From assembly GCA_017999365.1 (NCBI GenBank), contig JAGNLW010000001.1, positions 566,239 to 630,238 of the forward strand: a DNA stretch of 64,000 nt, in the 5' to 3' direction. How positions within the stretch are numbered: the first letter of the stretch is position 1; the number at the start of each line of letters is the position of its first letter. A model generated the notes under the pieces. The model ran no database searches and was not told the DNA's origin. It saw only the letters and a list, made by a program, of their open reading frames with translations. Below, piece after piece: positions 8,169 through 16,470 of the stretch. The stretch is from Candidatus Aminicenantota bacterium. Its GTDB lineage: Bacteria; Acidobacteriota; Aminicenantia; Aminicenantales; Saccharicenantaceae. Position numbers and translations under genes: made by a program.

Positions 8169-9448
8169 GTTCGCTCCTCCCGCCACGGCGGCGCCCCGGC
8201 CAGGACGTCCGCGTAGATCGCGCGCAGCCGTTCGCCGAGGCGGTCCCACGTGTAATAGGAGCCGGCCCGGTCGCGGCCGGCCGCGCCCAGCCGGGCCCGG
8301 AGGCCGGCCTCGGCGTGGAAGCGGCCGAGAGCCGCGGCCAAAGCCGCGGCCACGGCGTCCGGAGGCCCCGGCGGGACTTTGAAGCCCCATTCGTCCCGGA
8401 CGTGGAAGCCGGGCCCGCCGACGTCGAGGCAGACGACCGGCAGGCCCGAGGCCATGGCCTCGACGACGACCGCCCCTCCCCCGTCGCGCAAGGAGGGGAA
8501 AAGGAAGACGTCGCTCCGGCGCATCTTGGCGAAGATCTCCGCCCTCGGGCTCCACGGCGTCCAGACGAGGCGGTCAGAGACGCCCAGGCGCGCGGCCAGG
8601 GCTTCGAGGCGCGGCCGCTCGGATCCCTCGCCGACGAGCTCGAGCGTCACCGGCGGGGCGACCCGGGCGAGGATCCGCAGGGCCTCGAGGGCCAGCGGCA
8701 GGCCCTTGATGGCGTCGTACCGGCCGACGTAGAGCAGGCGGAGACCGCCGCCGGCCGCGGCCGGCACGGGGCCCCCGAGGACGTCCTCGCGGCGGATGCC
8801 GTTGACCGGGAAGTCGACGACCCGGTCCGCGTAGCGGGTCAGGACGCCCTCGGTCTCGGCGTTGCAGACCAGGATGGCCGAGGCCTTGCGGGCCGTGCGC
8901 CGGCGGGCCGGGGTGGCCCGCCAGACGTTCTGCAGGAAGGTCCGGGCCCGCTCCTGACGGCGCTCGCGCGGGGCCAAGGTGCGCAGGAGCGGCGCCGGGA
9001 CGCGCTGCCCGCCGCCGATGGGGCCCCAGACGAAGGGCCCGGGGAACGAGGGGGCGACGAAGCTCGGCATCCAGTCGTTGGAGAAGGTGATCTGGTGGAA
9101 GAGGTCGAAGCGCTCGGCCGCGGCTAAGTGCCGGGCCAGGCGGGCGGCCTGCCGCTGCCACAGGAAATAGTCGAAGCGCACGCCGTAGTGGCGGTCGCGC
9201 AGGGCCCGGTGGACGCAGTCCGGCAGAGCGACGTAGTGGACGGCCGCGGGCCGGCCGTCGCCGTCCGTGAGCGTCCCCTCGACGCCGTCCCGGTTGAAGG
9301 CCCAGGTGATGAGCTGCATGTCGGCGAAGCGGGCGATCTCCCGGGCCAGCGACCAGCCCAGGATGGCCTCGCCCGGGAAGTGGGCCGCGGCCGGGCTCGG
9401 ATGGCAGGCGTAGGCCGAGACCAGGACCTTGGGCCGCGCCGCGCTCAC
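8165..9448 (-). CDS. Glycosyltransferase family 4
   Basis: 427-aa GT-B glycosyltransferase. The N-terminal half carries KVLVSAYACHPSPAA and an acceptor domain (FDLFHQITFSNDWMPSF). The C-terminal domain has GLRLLYVGRYDAIKGLPLALEAL and FLFPSLRDGGGAVVVEAMASGLPVV, the typical EX7E-type donor-binding stretch with E...G(G/A). The start at the GTG at 9448 overlaps the upstream TGA. It follows a family-2 enzyme and precedes the polymerase. Sugar specificity cannot be read from sequence. Confidence 0.88.
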   Translation of the reverse strand: MSAARPKVLVSAYACHPSPAAAHFPGEAILGWSLAREIARFADMQLITWAFNRDGVEGTLTDGDGRPAAVHYVALPDCVHRALRDRHYGVRFDYFLWQRQAARLARHLAAAERFDLFHQITFSNDWMPSFVAPSFPGPFVWGPIGGGQRVPAPLLRTLAPRERRQERARTFLQNVWRATPARRRTARKASAILVCNAETEGVLTRYADRVVDFPVNGIRREDVLGGPVPAAAGGGLRLLYVGRYDAIKGLPLALEALRILARVAPPVTLELVGEGSERPRLEALAARLGVSDRLVWTPWSPRAEIFAKMRRSDVFLFPSLRDGGGAVVVEAMASGLPVVCLDVGGPGFHVRDEWGFKVPPGPPDAVAAALAAALGRFHAEAGLRARLGAAGRDRAGSYYTWDRLGERLRAIYADVLAGAPPWREERT

Positions 9449-10374
9449 GTCCGGCCTCCCGTCGCCCGCCAGCGCGACAGCCGCGAGGCCAGGCCCGGGG
9501 CCTTGCGGATGACGGCCGCCCGGGCCTTGTCGGCCCAGCCGAGCGGGGCCCGGGCGATGTCGCCCCACGACACGCGTTCGCGGCCGAGCAGCGCGAAGTA
9601 GGCCCGCGGCCCGGCCAGCAGTCCGTCGGCGTCCGCGACGCCGCGGACGATCTCGCTCCGGGCCACGAAGTCGATGATGCCCGTCATGGCCTTGGCCCGC
9701 CGGGCCACGGCCGCGGCGGAATGGTTGAACAGCCCGCCGTAGAATTGGCCGGGGTGCTGGCGGTAGACGTAGAGCGGCCGCGGCACGTAGGCGACGCGGA
9801 CCGCCTTCTTGACGGCCAGGCCGATGAAGACGTCCTCGTGCGGCGTCGGCAGGCCCTCGGGCAGCGGGAAGACGCGTTCGGCGACGCGGCGGGACAGGGT
9901 CCAGGACCAGCGCGGCGGCGAGACGCGGATGCGCCGCAGCGAGGTCTCGAGGTCCATGTCCCGGAAGCGGGGGCCGACGCGCAGGCGGCCCGGCCGGTCC
10001 GCGCCGTCGGCGAGCAGAAGGGCGTCGTGGTAGGACGCCTCTTCGGCGGCGAGAAGGGGCCAGGCCGCGGAGAAGCCCGGGTCCAGGAGGTCGTCGGCGT
10101 CCACGACCTTGACGAAGTCGCCGCCGCTCCGGCCGAAGCCGTGATTGATGGCCGGGACCTGGCCGCTCCCGGGACTGGCCGCGAGGCGGACCCGCGGGTC
10201 GGCCGCGGCCAGGGCCGCGACGAGCCGGGCCGTGTCGTCCCCCGAGCCGTCGTCGACGACGACGAGCTCCCAGTCCCGGAAGGCCTGGGCCCGGACGCTG
10301 TCGACGGCCGCCTCGACGTAGGCCGCCCCGTCCTTCACGGGCATGATCAGCGAGAGGAGGGGCATCGGGGTCAC
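9445..10374 (-). CDS. Glycosyltransferase family 2
   Basis: 309-aa GT-A glycosyltransferase. It opens with LLSLIMPVKDGAAYVEAAVDSV and WELVVVDDGSGDDTA. The metal-binding DxD equivalent is VKVVDADDLLDPGF near residues 86-99, and a PTPHEDVFIGL segment provides the later acidic motif. The GTG at 10374 or an ATG 9 bp downstream could be the start; neither has a strong ribosome-binding site. It begins 4 bp after the preceding stop. Confidence 0.85.
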   Translation of the reverse strand: MTPMPLLSLIMPVKDGAAYVEAAVDSVRAQAFRDWELVVVDDGSGDDTARLVAALAAADPRVRLAASPGSGQVPAINHGFGRSGGDFVKVVDADDLLDPGFSAAWPLLAAEEASYHDALLLADGADRPGRLRVGPRFRDMDLETSLRRIRVSPPRWSWTLSRRVAERVFPLPEGLPTPHEDVFIGLAVKKAVRVAYVPRPLYVYRQHPGQFYGGLFNHSAAAVARRAKAMTGIIDFVARSEIVRGVADADGLLAGPRAYFALLGRERVSWGDIARAPLGWADKARAAVIRKAPGLASRLSRWRATGGRT

Positions 10375-10378
10375 GGTC

Positions 10379-11281
10379 TCACAGCAGGGACTTGATCAAT
10401 CCGACGGCGTTGCCGAAGGCCCGGGAGAAATACGCCGTCCGGCCGTCGCGAACGGCCAGGGCCAAGCTCATCGCCAGCCGCAGGGCCAGGGCGGTCCGGC
10501 ACTTGGCCAGGGACAGCTCTTCATGCTTGCGGACGAAGTGGACCCGGTTGAGGACCTCGCGGACGCCGAAGGCGTACCCCCCGCCCCGGCCGCCGGCGGC
10601 CTGTAGGTGGAGATAGCGGGCGCCGGCGACGACGGCCAGGCGGGCCGTCCGGCCGACACGGTAACTGAAATCGAGGTCCTCGAGGTAGCTGTAACCGGCG
10701 TACCACTCGTCGAAGCGGAAGGCCCGGACGATGTCGCGCCGCCAGACCGAGGCCGTGGTCGGCAGCCAGTCGGTCCAGGTCGTGCGGTCGACCGGGCCGA
10801 TGAGGGTCTGGAAACCCGAGGCCGTGACCGCGCCGCGCCGGCGGTCGTAGAGGCCGAGCGAGGCGGCCAGCGGCGAGGTCTTGAGCTGCGGCCATTCGAG
10901 GGGCGGATGGTCGGCCTGATTGAACGCGGCCCCGCCGACCTCGGGGCCGGCGGTCTCGAAGAAGCGGATCATCTCCTCGACGGCGGACGGCTCGAGGACG
11001 GCGTCGTCGTCGAGGAAGCCGACGAGCCCCGCGTCCGGCCCGACGGCGTCGAGGCCGAGGTTGCGCTGGCGGGCGGCCGAGGCGACTGGCGTGCGGACGA
11101 GGCGCAGGACCGGAGCGGCGGGCCCGCCGGGCAGGCGCGGCGTGGGCCGGCGGCCGGCGTCGACGACGACGACCTCGTCGGGGACGCGGCTCTGGGCGAC
11201 AAGGCTCGCCCACAGGCGCCGCAGCTCGTCGGGACGGTCCTTGGTCGCGACCACGAAGGCGATCCGGCTAGGCGCGGGCAT
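10379..11281 (-). CDS. Glycosyltransferase family 2 (rhamnosyltransferase-like)
   Basis: 300-aa GT-A glycosyltransferase: RIAFVVATKDRPDELRRLWASL, VVVVDAGRR, then a DxD-type motif VGFLDDDAVLEPSAVEEMI. A later YLEDLDFSYRVG segment matches the E-D-x-D-x-x-x-R motif of this family. The final 40 residues are hydrophobic/amphipathic and may associate with the membrane. Its start overlaps the end of the upstream GT4 gene by 14 bp. Sugar donor unknown. Confidence 0.85.
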   Translation of the reverse strand: MPAPSRIAFVVATKDRPDELRRLWASLVAQSRVPDEVVVVDAGRRPTPRLPGGPAAPVLRLVRTPVASAARQRNLGLDAVGPDAGLVGFLDDDAVLEPSAVEEMIRFFETAGPEVGGAAFNQADHPPLEWPQLKTSPLAASLGLYDRRRGAVTASGFQTLIGPVDRTTWTDWLPTTASVWRRDIVRAFRFDEWYAGYSYLEDLDFSYRVGRTARLAVVAGARYLHLQAAGGRGGGYAFGVREVLNRVHFVRKHEELSLAKCRTALALRLAMSLALAVRDGRTAYFSRAFGNAVGLIKSLL

Positions 11282-12431
11282 GGGCGTCCTTCAGGAAGTC
11301 CGCGACGGCCGCGCGAATCCCGGCGGCGAAGCGGTCGGCCGAGAAGGCGGCCGCGCGCCCGACGAGGTGGCCGCGCAGCGCGGACAGCCGCTCCGGGCTC
11401 GCCAGCGCGGACCGGATGGCGGCGGCGGCGCCGGCCGCGTCGCGATAGACGAGGTCCGGATGGGCGACGATCTCGGTCTGGCCGCCGCCGTCGGGCACCC
11501 AGACGACGGCCCCGGCCTTGACCATCTCGGCCACGGCCAGGCCGAAGGCCTCGTTGCGGCAGCCCGACAGGCCGTACTTGTGGCCGGCCAGGATAGCGGC
11601 CTTGGCCTCGCCGTAGACCGGCCCCTCGAGACGTATCCAGTCGCCGTGGCGGCGGCGGAGGGCCCGCACGGCCCGCGTGTAAGCCGGCCGGACCTCGCGC
11701 CCGAGGACGTGGAGGTGGACGGGGCGCGTCTCCCGGACCCGGGCCAGGATGTCGACGGCGAGGTCGAGGCCCTTCTCCGGCACCAGCCGGCCCATGAAGA
11801 CGAAGCCGTCCTCGCGGTCCTCCCACGGCCCGGGCGTCGGCGGCGGCGCGGCCACGGGCGGATAGACGACCGAAGCGGGGAGCCCGAAGCGCGCTTCGAA
11901 CAGGCGGCGCGTCCACTCGGAGTTGGCCACAGTGCGGTTGCGCCTCCAGCCGTCGCGCGTCCCGCCCGACAGGGCCCGGGCCAGGCCCAGGTAGAGCGAC
12001 CGGGCCGGCGAGGCGCGGTAGCCGGGGCCGCCGGCGGCCCCGGCGTGGAGCTCGCGGCGCAGGGCATCGTCGAAGGAGAAATCGGCGATCCGCTGGATGC
12101 CGGGGCGGCCGAAGTCCATGACGTTGTACGCCGAGATCATGACGTCGAACTCGGGCGCGCGGCGGCGGCAGTAGCGGGCCAGGCGGAAGCCTCGCAGGGC
12201 GTCGAAGCGCGTCCGCGTGCCGGGCGGCGGGGCGACCGCGACGACCTCGAGGCCGGTCCCGGCGAGCGCGGTGCCGCAGCTGCGGTCGAGGGCGGCCAGG
12301 TCGGGCCGGCCGGTCGTGATGAGGATCACCTCGTGATCGGGCCTCAGGGCCTGGACGGTCCACATCGCGCAGGCCTCGGAGCCGCCGCCGGGGACGAGGC
12401 CCGGATGGACGACGGCGACGCGGGGCTTCAC
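11268..12431 (-). CDS. Glycosyltransferase family 4
   Basis: 387-aa GT-B enzyme. It begins MKPRVAVVHPGLVPGGGSE, typical for the acceptor domain. The donor domain carries GFVFMGRLVPEKGLDLAVDIL, HVLGREVRPAY and the EX7E-like stretch SGCRNEAFGLAVAEMVKAGAVV. It overlaps the wzx-like stop by 4 bp (ATGA) and runs 14 bp into the next gene, so translation is probably coupled. Confidence 0.87.
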   Translation of the reverse strand: MKPRVAVVHPGLVPGGGSEACAMWTVQALRPDHEVILITTGRPDLAALDRSCGTALAGTGLEVVAVAPPPGTRTRFDALRGFRLARYCRRRAPEFDVMISAYNVMDFGRPGIQRIADFSFDDALRRELHAGAAGGPGYRASPARSLYLGLARALSGGTRDGWRRNRTVANSEWTRRLFEARFGLPASVVYPPVAAPPPTPGPWEDREDGFVFMGRLVPEKGLDLAVDILARVRETRPVHLHVLGREVRPAYTRAVRALRRRHGDWIRLEGPVYGEAKAAILAGHKYGLSGCRNEAFGLAVAEMVKAGAVVWVPDGGGQTEIVAHPDLVYRDAAGAAAAIRSALASPERLSALRGHLVGRAAAFSADRFAAGIRAAVADFLKDAHARA

Positions 12432-13942
12432 GCGGCCGCCTCCGGGCCCGGGCGCTTCAGCAGGCCGGCGAGAAAGGCCCGCTCGTCCGCCGTGAGGACG
12501 CGGGCCCAGGCGGCCGCCGCGAAAACGGCCAGGAGCGCGCCGGCGCCCCAGGCGCCGCCGCCGAGGGCCGTCGAGGCGGCCAGGCCGGCCGCGAGCAGGG
12601 CCAAGGCCGCCAGAACGCCCGCGAAGCCGTTCTTCCAGACGTAACCGAAGGGGACGCCGCCCGACGTGAACGAGACGCCCAGGAGGAAGACCGAGAAGGC
12701 GGCCAGGCGGACGGCCGCGACGGCGGCCACGCCGTCAATCCCGGCCAGCTTGGCCCCGGCCCAGGTCGCGGCCGTGAAGACGACGAGCTCGACGGCCTGG
12801 TACTTCGGGGCCACGTCGACCCGGCCGATGCCGATGAGGTAGTTGTTGGGTACGGCGATGACAGTGTTGACCAGGAAGCCGGCCGAGAGGACGCGGACGG
12901 CGAAGGCGCTCTCGGCGGCGAAGTCCGCGCCCAGCCACAGCCGCAGCAGCGGCCCAGCGAAGAAGATCAGGACGACGAAGACGGGGCCGGTCGACAGGAG
13001 CAGGAACTTGACGGAGCGGGCGAACAGGGCCTCGACCTCGCGGCGGCGGCCGCCGGCGTCGAGATAGGAGAAGGCCGGGAACAGGACCATCGACAGGCTG
13101 GCGGGGACGACGCCGATCCGGTTGATGGCCTCGAAGGGCGCGCTGTAGAAGGCGACGGCCGCCACGGTGATGAGGGAGCCGATGACGAGCCGGTCCATCG
13201 AGGAGGTCACGGCGTAGAGCACGCTCGACAGGCCGAGCCAGCTGCTGAAGGCGAACAGCGGCCGGACGAGGTCGCGCCGGACGGAGGGCCGGATCCGCAG
13301 TTCCGGCAGGACCCGCAGGGCCAGGGCGGCCCAGGCGGCCAGGGCCGCGAGCCGCGACAGGACGAGCAGGACGACGATGCCCGGCAGCTCGTATCCGAGG
13401 AGCGTGCCGGCGAGGGGCAGCAGGTAGAACAGGATGTTCGTCGGGACCTTGACCGCGTTGACCAGGTCGAAGCGCTGGGCGGCTTCGAGGGCGCCGCGGA
13501 AGGAAGAAGCCACGAACATGACCGGCAGGGACCAGCCGACGAGGCGCAGGGTCAGGACGGTCTCGCGCTCGAAGCCCCCGGGGATGTTGAGGACGCGGCC
13601 GGCGATCAGGGGCGCCGCCAGATGGGACAGGACGGCGGCCAGGAGGCCGAGCCCGGCCTGGAGGTGGACCGCCGTCCAGAACGTCGCCGGCAGCCGGGCC
13701 GTGTCGCCGCGGCCCAGGGCGTCGGCGACGGCCCGGGTCGCCGTCCGGCCGAGGCCGAGGTCGAACAGGCCGAAATAGCCGAAGACCACCCAGACCAGGG
13801 CCAGGATGCCGAAGCGGTCGTGGCCCAGGGCCCGGACGACCAGGGGGATGGAGAAGAAGCCGACGGCCAGTGGCAGGGCCAGCCCGGCCAGGTTCAGGGC
13901 CGTGTTCCGGACGAGCCGGGCGTTGCGGAGGTCGGTGGGCAT
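12428..13942 (-). CDS. Wzx-like polysaccharide flippase (first gene of EPS operon)
   Basis: 504-aa inner-membrane transporter of the MOP/PST superfamily that flips lipid-linked repeat units. About 12-14 hydrophobic helices are visible. The N-terminus (NTALNLAGLALPLAVGFFSIPLVVRALG HDRFGIL) is the usual start of Wzx/RfbX-like proteins. It is promoter-proximal: the ATG at 13942 is preceded by about 160 nt of predicted leader containing an ops-like element and a hairpin. No clear Shine-Dalgarno sequence precedes the start. It overlaps the following GT4 gene by 4 bp. Confidence 0.88.
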   Translation of the reverse strand: MPTDLRNARLVRNTALNLAGLALPLAVGFFSIPLVVRALGHDRFGILALVWVVFGYFGLFDLGLGRTATRAVADALGRGDTARLPATFWTAVHLQAGLGLLAAVLSHLAAPLIAGRVLNIPGGFERETVLTLRLVGWSLPVMFVASSFRGALEAAQRFDLVNAVKVPTNILFYLLPLAGTLLGYELPGIVVLLVLSRLAALAAWAALALRVLPELRIRPSVRRDLVRPLFAFSSWLGLSSVLYAVTSSMDRLVIGSLITVAAVAFYSAPFEAINRIGVVPASLSMVLFPAFSYLDAGGRRREVEALFARSVKFLLLSTGPVFVVLIFFAGPLLRLWLGADFAAESAFAVRVLSAGFLVNTVIAVPNNYLIGIGRVDVAPKYQAVELVVFTAATWAGAKLAGIDGVAAVAAVRLAAFSVFLLGVSFTSGGVPFGYVWKNGFAGVLAALALLAAGLAASTALGGGAWGAGALLAVFAAAAWARVLTADERAFLAGLLKRPGPEAAA

Positions 13943-13960
13943 GGGGCTAGACTTTTCGCG

Positions 13961-13973
13961 GCAGGCTACCGCC
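13961..13973 (-). promoter_or_regulatory. ops-like element (RfaH/NusG-paralogue recruitment site)
   Basis: Minus strand reads GGCGGTAGCCTGC. The enterobacterial ops/JUMPstart element is GGCGGTAGCGTGC, with the core GGCGGTAGnnT preserved here; the single difference falls in a variable position. It lies in the leader of a long polysaccharide operon, the classical target of RfaH/LoaP-type antitermination. It is close to the ATG (18 nt), nearer than usual. No RfaH homologue is in the window. Confidence 0.5.
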
Positions 13974-13979
13974 GTTGGA

Positions 13980-14019
13980 TAAAACGCCGCTCCTCGCGGC
14001 AGGTTGCTCGGGCGTTTTA
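13980..14019 (-). promoter_or_regulatory. Leader hairpin upstream of the ops-like element
   Basis: Perfect 9-bp arms TAAAACGCC (13980-13988) and GGCGTTTTA (14011-14019) enclose a 22-nt GC-rich loop. On the minus strand the hairpin precedes the ops-like element by 6 nt. It could be an attenuator or pause hairpin; function is inferred from position only. Confidence 0.45.
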
Positions 14020-14107
14020 CCGTCTATCGCGGCTGACAGGGCGCTCCGGTCCCGTCCGGAAGACCGGCGGGAGGCGTGGAAGGAGCGCGGCGTCTCATGG
14101 CGGGTCC

Positions 14108-14137
14108 ATCATATGGCGGGTCCCCCCTGGGCGGCAA
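14108..14137 (-). promoter_or_regulatory. Predicted sigma70 promoter of the EPS operon
   Basis: Minus strand: TTGCCG (14137-14132), 18-bp spacer, TATGAT (14113-14108). This would give a leader of about 160 nt before the wzx-like ATG. Confidence 0.5.
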
Positions 14138-14242
14138 TCGTCCGGCCGGATGAATCCGGGGGTGAAAAACCACCCCCAAAGGTGACCCTTAGGGGTGAGG
14201 GAAATATGGACCGGATTAGCCCCCCGCGCGCCGTCCGGTTCC

Positions 14243-14271
14243 TTGACACTCCCCGGACCGTCCTCTATACT
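14243..14271 (+). promoter_or_regulatory. Predicted sigma70 promoter of thiC
   Basis: TTGACA (14243-14248), 17-bp spacer, TATACT (14266-14271). The predicted leader is about 30 nt and contains GGAGGAAA before the thiC ATG, leaving no room for a riboswitch. Confidence 0.75.
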
Positions 14272-14306
14272 CGTACTCCCGTCGCGTTCGGAGGAAACCC
14301 GTCGCC

Positions 14307-15614
14307 ATGACACAGCTCGAACTCGCGCGCAAAGGTCGCCTCTCCCCGGCCCTGAAAAAGGCCGCCGCGGCCGAGGGCCTGGACCCGGACCGCCTGGCCG
14401 GGCTCGTCGGGCGGGGCCTGGCCGTCATCCCCTTCAATCCCGCCCACGCACCGGGCCGGCCGGCCGCGATCGGGCAGGGCCTGCGGACCAAGGTCAACGT
14501 CAACCTCGGCACCTCGCGCGACTTCCCCCGCCTGGCCGACGAGCTGCGCAAGGTCCGCATCAGCCTGGCCCACGGCGCCGACGCCCTGATGGACCTGAGC
14601 ACGGGCGGCGACCTGCGCCGCATCCGCCGGGCCATCCTGGCCCGGACGCCCATCCCGCTGGGGACGGTTCCCATTTACCAAGCCGCCGTCAAGACCCTGG
14701 ACCGGGGGGACTCGATCGTCGACATGACCGAGGAGGACCTCTTCGAGGCCGTGGAGTCGCAGGCCCGCGAGGGCGTCGACTTCATGACCGTCCACGCCGG
14801 GCTGACCCTGAAGGCCATCGAGCGCCTCAAGCGCCAGGGCCGGGTCGCCGACGTCGTCTCCCGGGGCGGCGCCTTCCACCTGGCCTGGATGCTCCACAAG
14901 GGCAAGGAGAACCCCTTCCACGCCGGCTTCGACCGCCTGCTCGGGATCGCCCGGAAGCACGACATCACCCTGAGCCTGGGCGACGGGCTGCGGCCGGGCT
15001 CCATCCTGGACGCCACCGACCGGCCCCAGATCGAGGAGCTCCTGACCCTCGGCGAGCTCGTCCAACGGGCCTGGGACGCCGGCGTCCAGGTCATGGTCGA
15101 GGGCCCCGGTCACGTCCCGCTCGACCAGGTCGAGATGAACATGCGCCTGGAGAAGAGGGTCTGTCACGGCGCGCCCTTCTACGTCCTGGGACCGCTCGTC
15201 ACCGACATCGCCCCGGGCTACGACCACATCGTCTCGGCCATCGGCGGCGCCGTCGCGGCCGCGGCCGGGGCCGACTTCCTGTGCTACGTCACGCCGGCCG
15301 AGCACCTGGGATTGCCCACGGACGACGACGTCCGCGAGGGGCTCATCGCCTCGAGGATCGCCGCCCACGCGGCCGACATCGTCAAGGGCGTGCCCGGGGC
15401 GCTGGCGCGCGACCTCGAGCTGGCCCGGGCCCGCAAGCGCCTCGACTGGGAGACGCAGCGCAAGCTGGCCATCGACCCGGTCCGATTCGCCGCCGTCCGC
15501 AAGCGGCGGCGGTCGCGGTCGAAGGCCTGCTCGATGTGCGGCGAGTTCTGCGCCATGAGGATCGTCGGCGAGTTCCTCGGCTCGGGAGGCAGGTCCGATG
15601 GCGACTGCGCCTAG
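14307..15614 (+). CDS. thiC: ThiC phosphomethylpyrimidine synthase (short form)
   Basis: Radical-SAM enzyme converting aminoimidazole ribotide to HMP phosphate for thiamine. The 435-aa length matches the short ThiC form. Diagnostic segments are TKVNVNLGTS, ADALMDLSTGG, VDFMTVHAG, SRGGAF, LGDGLRPGS, MVEGPGHVPL, GPLVTDIAPGYDHI and CYVTPAEHLGLP. The cluster cysteines are C408-x2-C411-x3-C415, one residue shorter than the CX2CX4C of E. coli ThiC. BzaF, a paralogue making 5-hydroxybenzimidazole, is an alternative. No other thiamine genes are nearby, and its 3' end overlaps the next gene by 17 bp. Confidence 0.85.
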   Translation: MTQLELARKGRLSPALKKAAAAEGLDPDRLAGLVGRGLAVIPFNPAHAPGRPAAIGQGLRTKVNVNLGTSRDFPRLADELRKVRISLAHGADALMDLSTGGDLRRIRRAILARTPIPLGTVPIYQAAVKTLDRGDSIVDMTEEDLFEAVESQAREGVDFMTVHAGLTLKAIERLKRQGRVADVVSRGGAFHLAWMLHKGKENPFHAGFDRLLGIARKHDITLSLGDGLRPGSILDATDRPQIEELLTLGELVQRAWDAGVQVMVEGPGHVPLDQVEMNMRLEKRVCHGAPFYVLGPLVTDIAPGYDHIVSAIGGAVAAAAGADFLCYVTPAEHLGLPTDDDVREGLIASRIAAHAADIVKGVPGALARDLELARARKRLDWETQRKLAIDPVRFAAVRKRRRSRSKACSMCGEFCAMRIVGEFLGSGGRSDGDCA

Positions 15615-16446
15615 GGGCCTGCGCTTCGGCACGGCCGGGGTCCCCTTCTCGTCGGCCGACGACTCCAGCCTGGCCGGCATCGCCCGCATCCGGGAGCTCG
15701 GCCTGGACGCCCTCGAGCTGGAGTTCGTCCAGGGCGTCAAGATGGGCCTCGACACGGCCGCCAAGGTCCGCGAGGCGGCCCGGGCCGCGGACGTCCGGCT
15801 GAGCGTCCACGCCCCCTACTTCATCAACCTCAACTCGGCCGACCCCGGCAAGCGCCTGGCCAGCCAGGAGCGCCTGCTCAAGACGGCCCGCGTCGGCGAG
15901 GCCTGCGGCGCGGCGAGCGTCGTCTTCCACGCCGCGTTCTACGGCGCCGACGCGCCGGAGAAGGCCTACGCGGCGGTCAAGGAGGAGCTCCGGACGCTCA
16001 TGTCCGTCGTCCGGGCCGAGCGCCTGTCGATCGCCCTGCGCGTCGAGACCATGGGCAAGCGTTCGCAGTTCGGCTCTCTCGACGAGGTCCTGGGCCTGTG
16101 CCGGGAGGTCGACGGGCTCAAGCCCTGCCTCGACTTCTCCCATCTCTTCGCCCGCGAGGGCAAGATCAACGGCTACGACGAGTTCCACCGCGTCTGGGCT
16201 AAGGTCGCCCGCAAGCTCGGGCCGCGGGCCCTCAGGGACGTCCACGTCCACATCGCCGGCATCCAGTACGGCGACAAGGGCGAGATCCGCCACCTCAACC
16301 TCGAGGAGACGGAGTTCCGCACCGAGGAGTGGCTCCAGGTCCTGCGCGACCTCGGCGTCGAGGGGACGATCATCTGCGAGAGCCCCAACCTCGAGGGCGA
16401 CGCGGTCCTGCTGAAGAAGCTCTACGGCGCCCAGCGGGCGCGATAA
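15598..16446 (+). CDS. Endonuclease IV-like TIM-barrel protein
   Basis: 282-aa TIM-barrel protein of the AP endonuclease IV (Nfo) superfamily. Metal-ligand regions typical of the fold are visible: VHAPYFINLNSADP, VVFHAAFY, RVETMGKRSQFG, KPCLDFSHLFA, DVHVHIAGI and IICESPN. It would cut abasic DNA, although many homologues are uncharacterised and sugar isomerases share the fold. The start at 15598 (ATG) lies inside the thiC 3' end, implying coupled expression. I leave the symbol blank because substrate is not certain. Confidence 0.75.
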   Translation: MATAPRGLRFGTAGVPFSSADDSSLAGIARIRELGLDALELEFVQGVKMGLDTAAKVREAARAADVRLSVHAPYFINLNSADPGKRLASQERLLKTARVGEACGAASVVFHAAFYGADAPEKAYAAVKEELRTLMSVVRAERLSIALRVETMGKRSQFGSLDEVLGLCREVDGLKPCLDFSHLFAREGKINGYDEFHRVWAKVARKLGPRALRDVHVHIAGIQYGDKGEIRHLNLEETEFRTEEWLQVLRDLGVEGTIICESPNLEGDAVLLKKLYGAQRAR

Positions 16447-16470
16447 GATGCGATTCTCGAGGAGGGGACC

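Larger units (their letters stand above)
13943..14306. other. Divergent regulatory region between the EPS operon and thiC
   Basis: 364 bp without a gene. It holds, in order: an ops-like element and hairpin in the EPS leader, the EPS promoter, a GGGGGTG/CACCCCC inverted repeat (14158-14177), an ACCCTTAGGGGTGA box (14185-14198), and the thiC promoter. ATGGCGGGTCC occurs twice (14097-14107 and 14113-14123), flanking and overlapping the EPS -10 region. I looked for a TPP riboswitch and found no CTGAGA..CTGATC-type core. Confidence 0.7.

Noticed and set aside
13943..14306. TPP, c-di-GMP or cobalamin riboswitch in the divergent region
   Set aside because: I found no TPP core before thiC, and the structured stretch at 13961-14019 does not match the GEMM or B12-box patterns; the ops-like reading explains it better.
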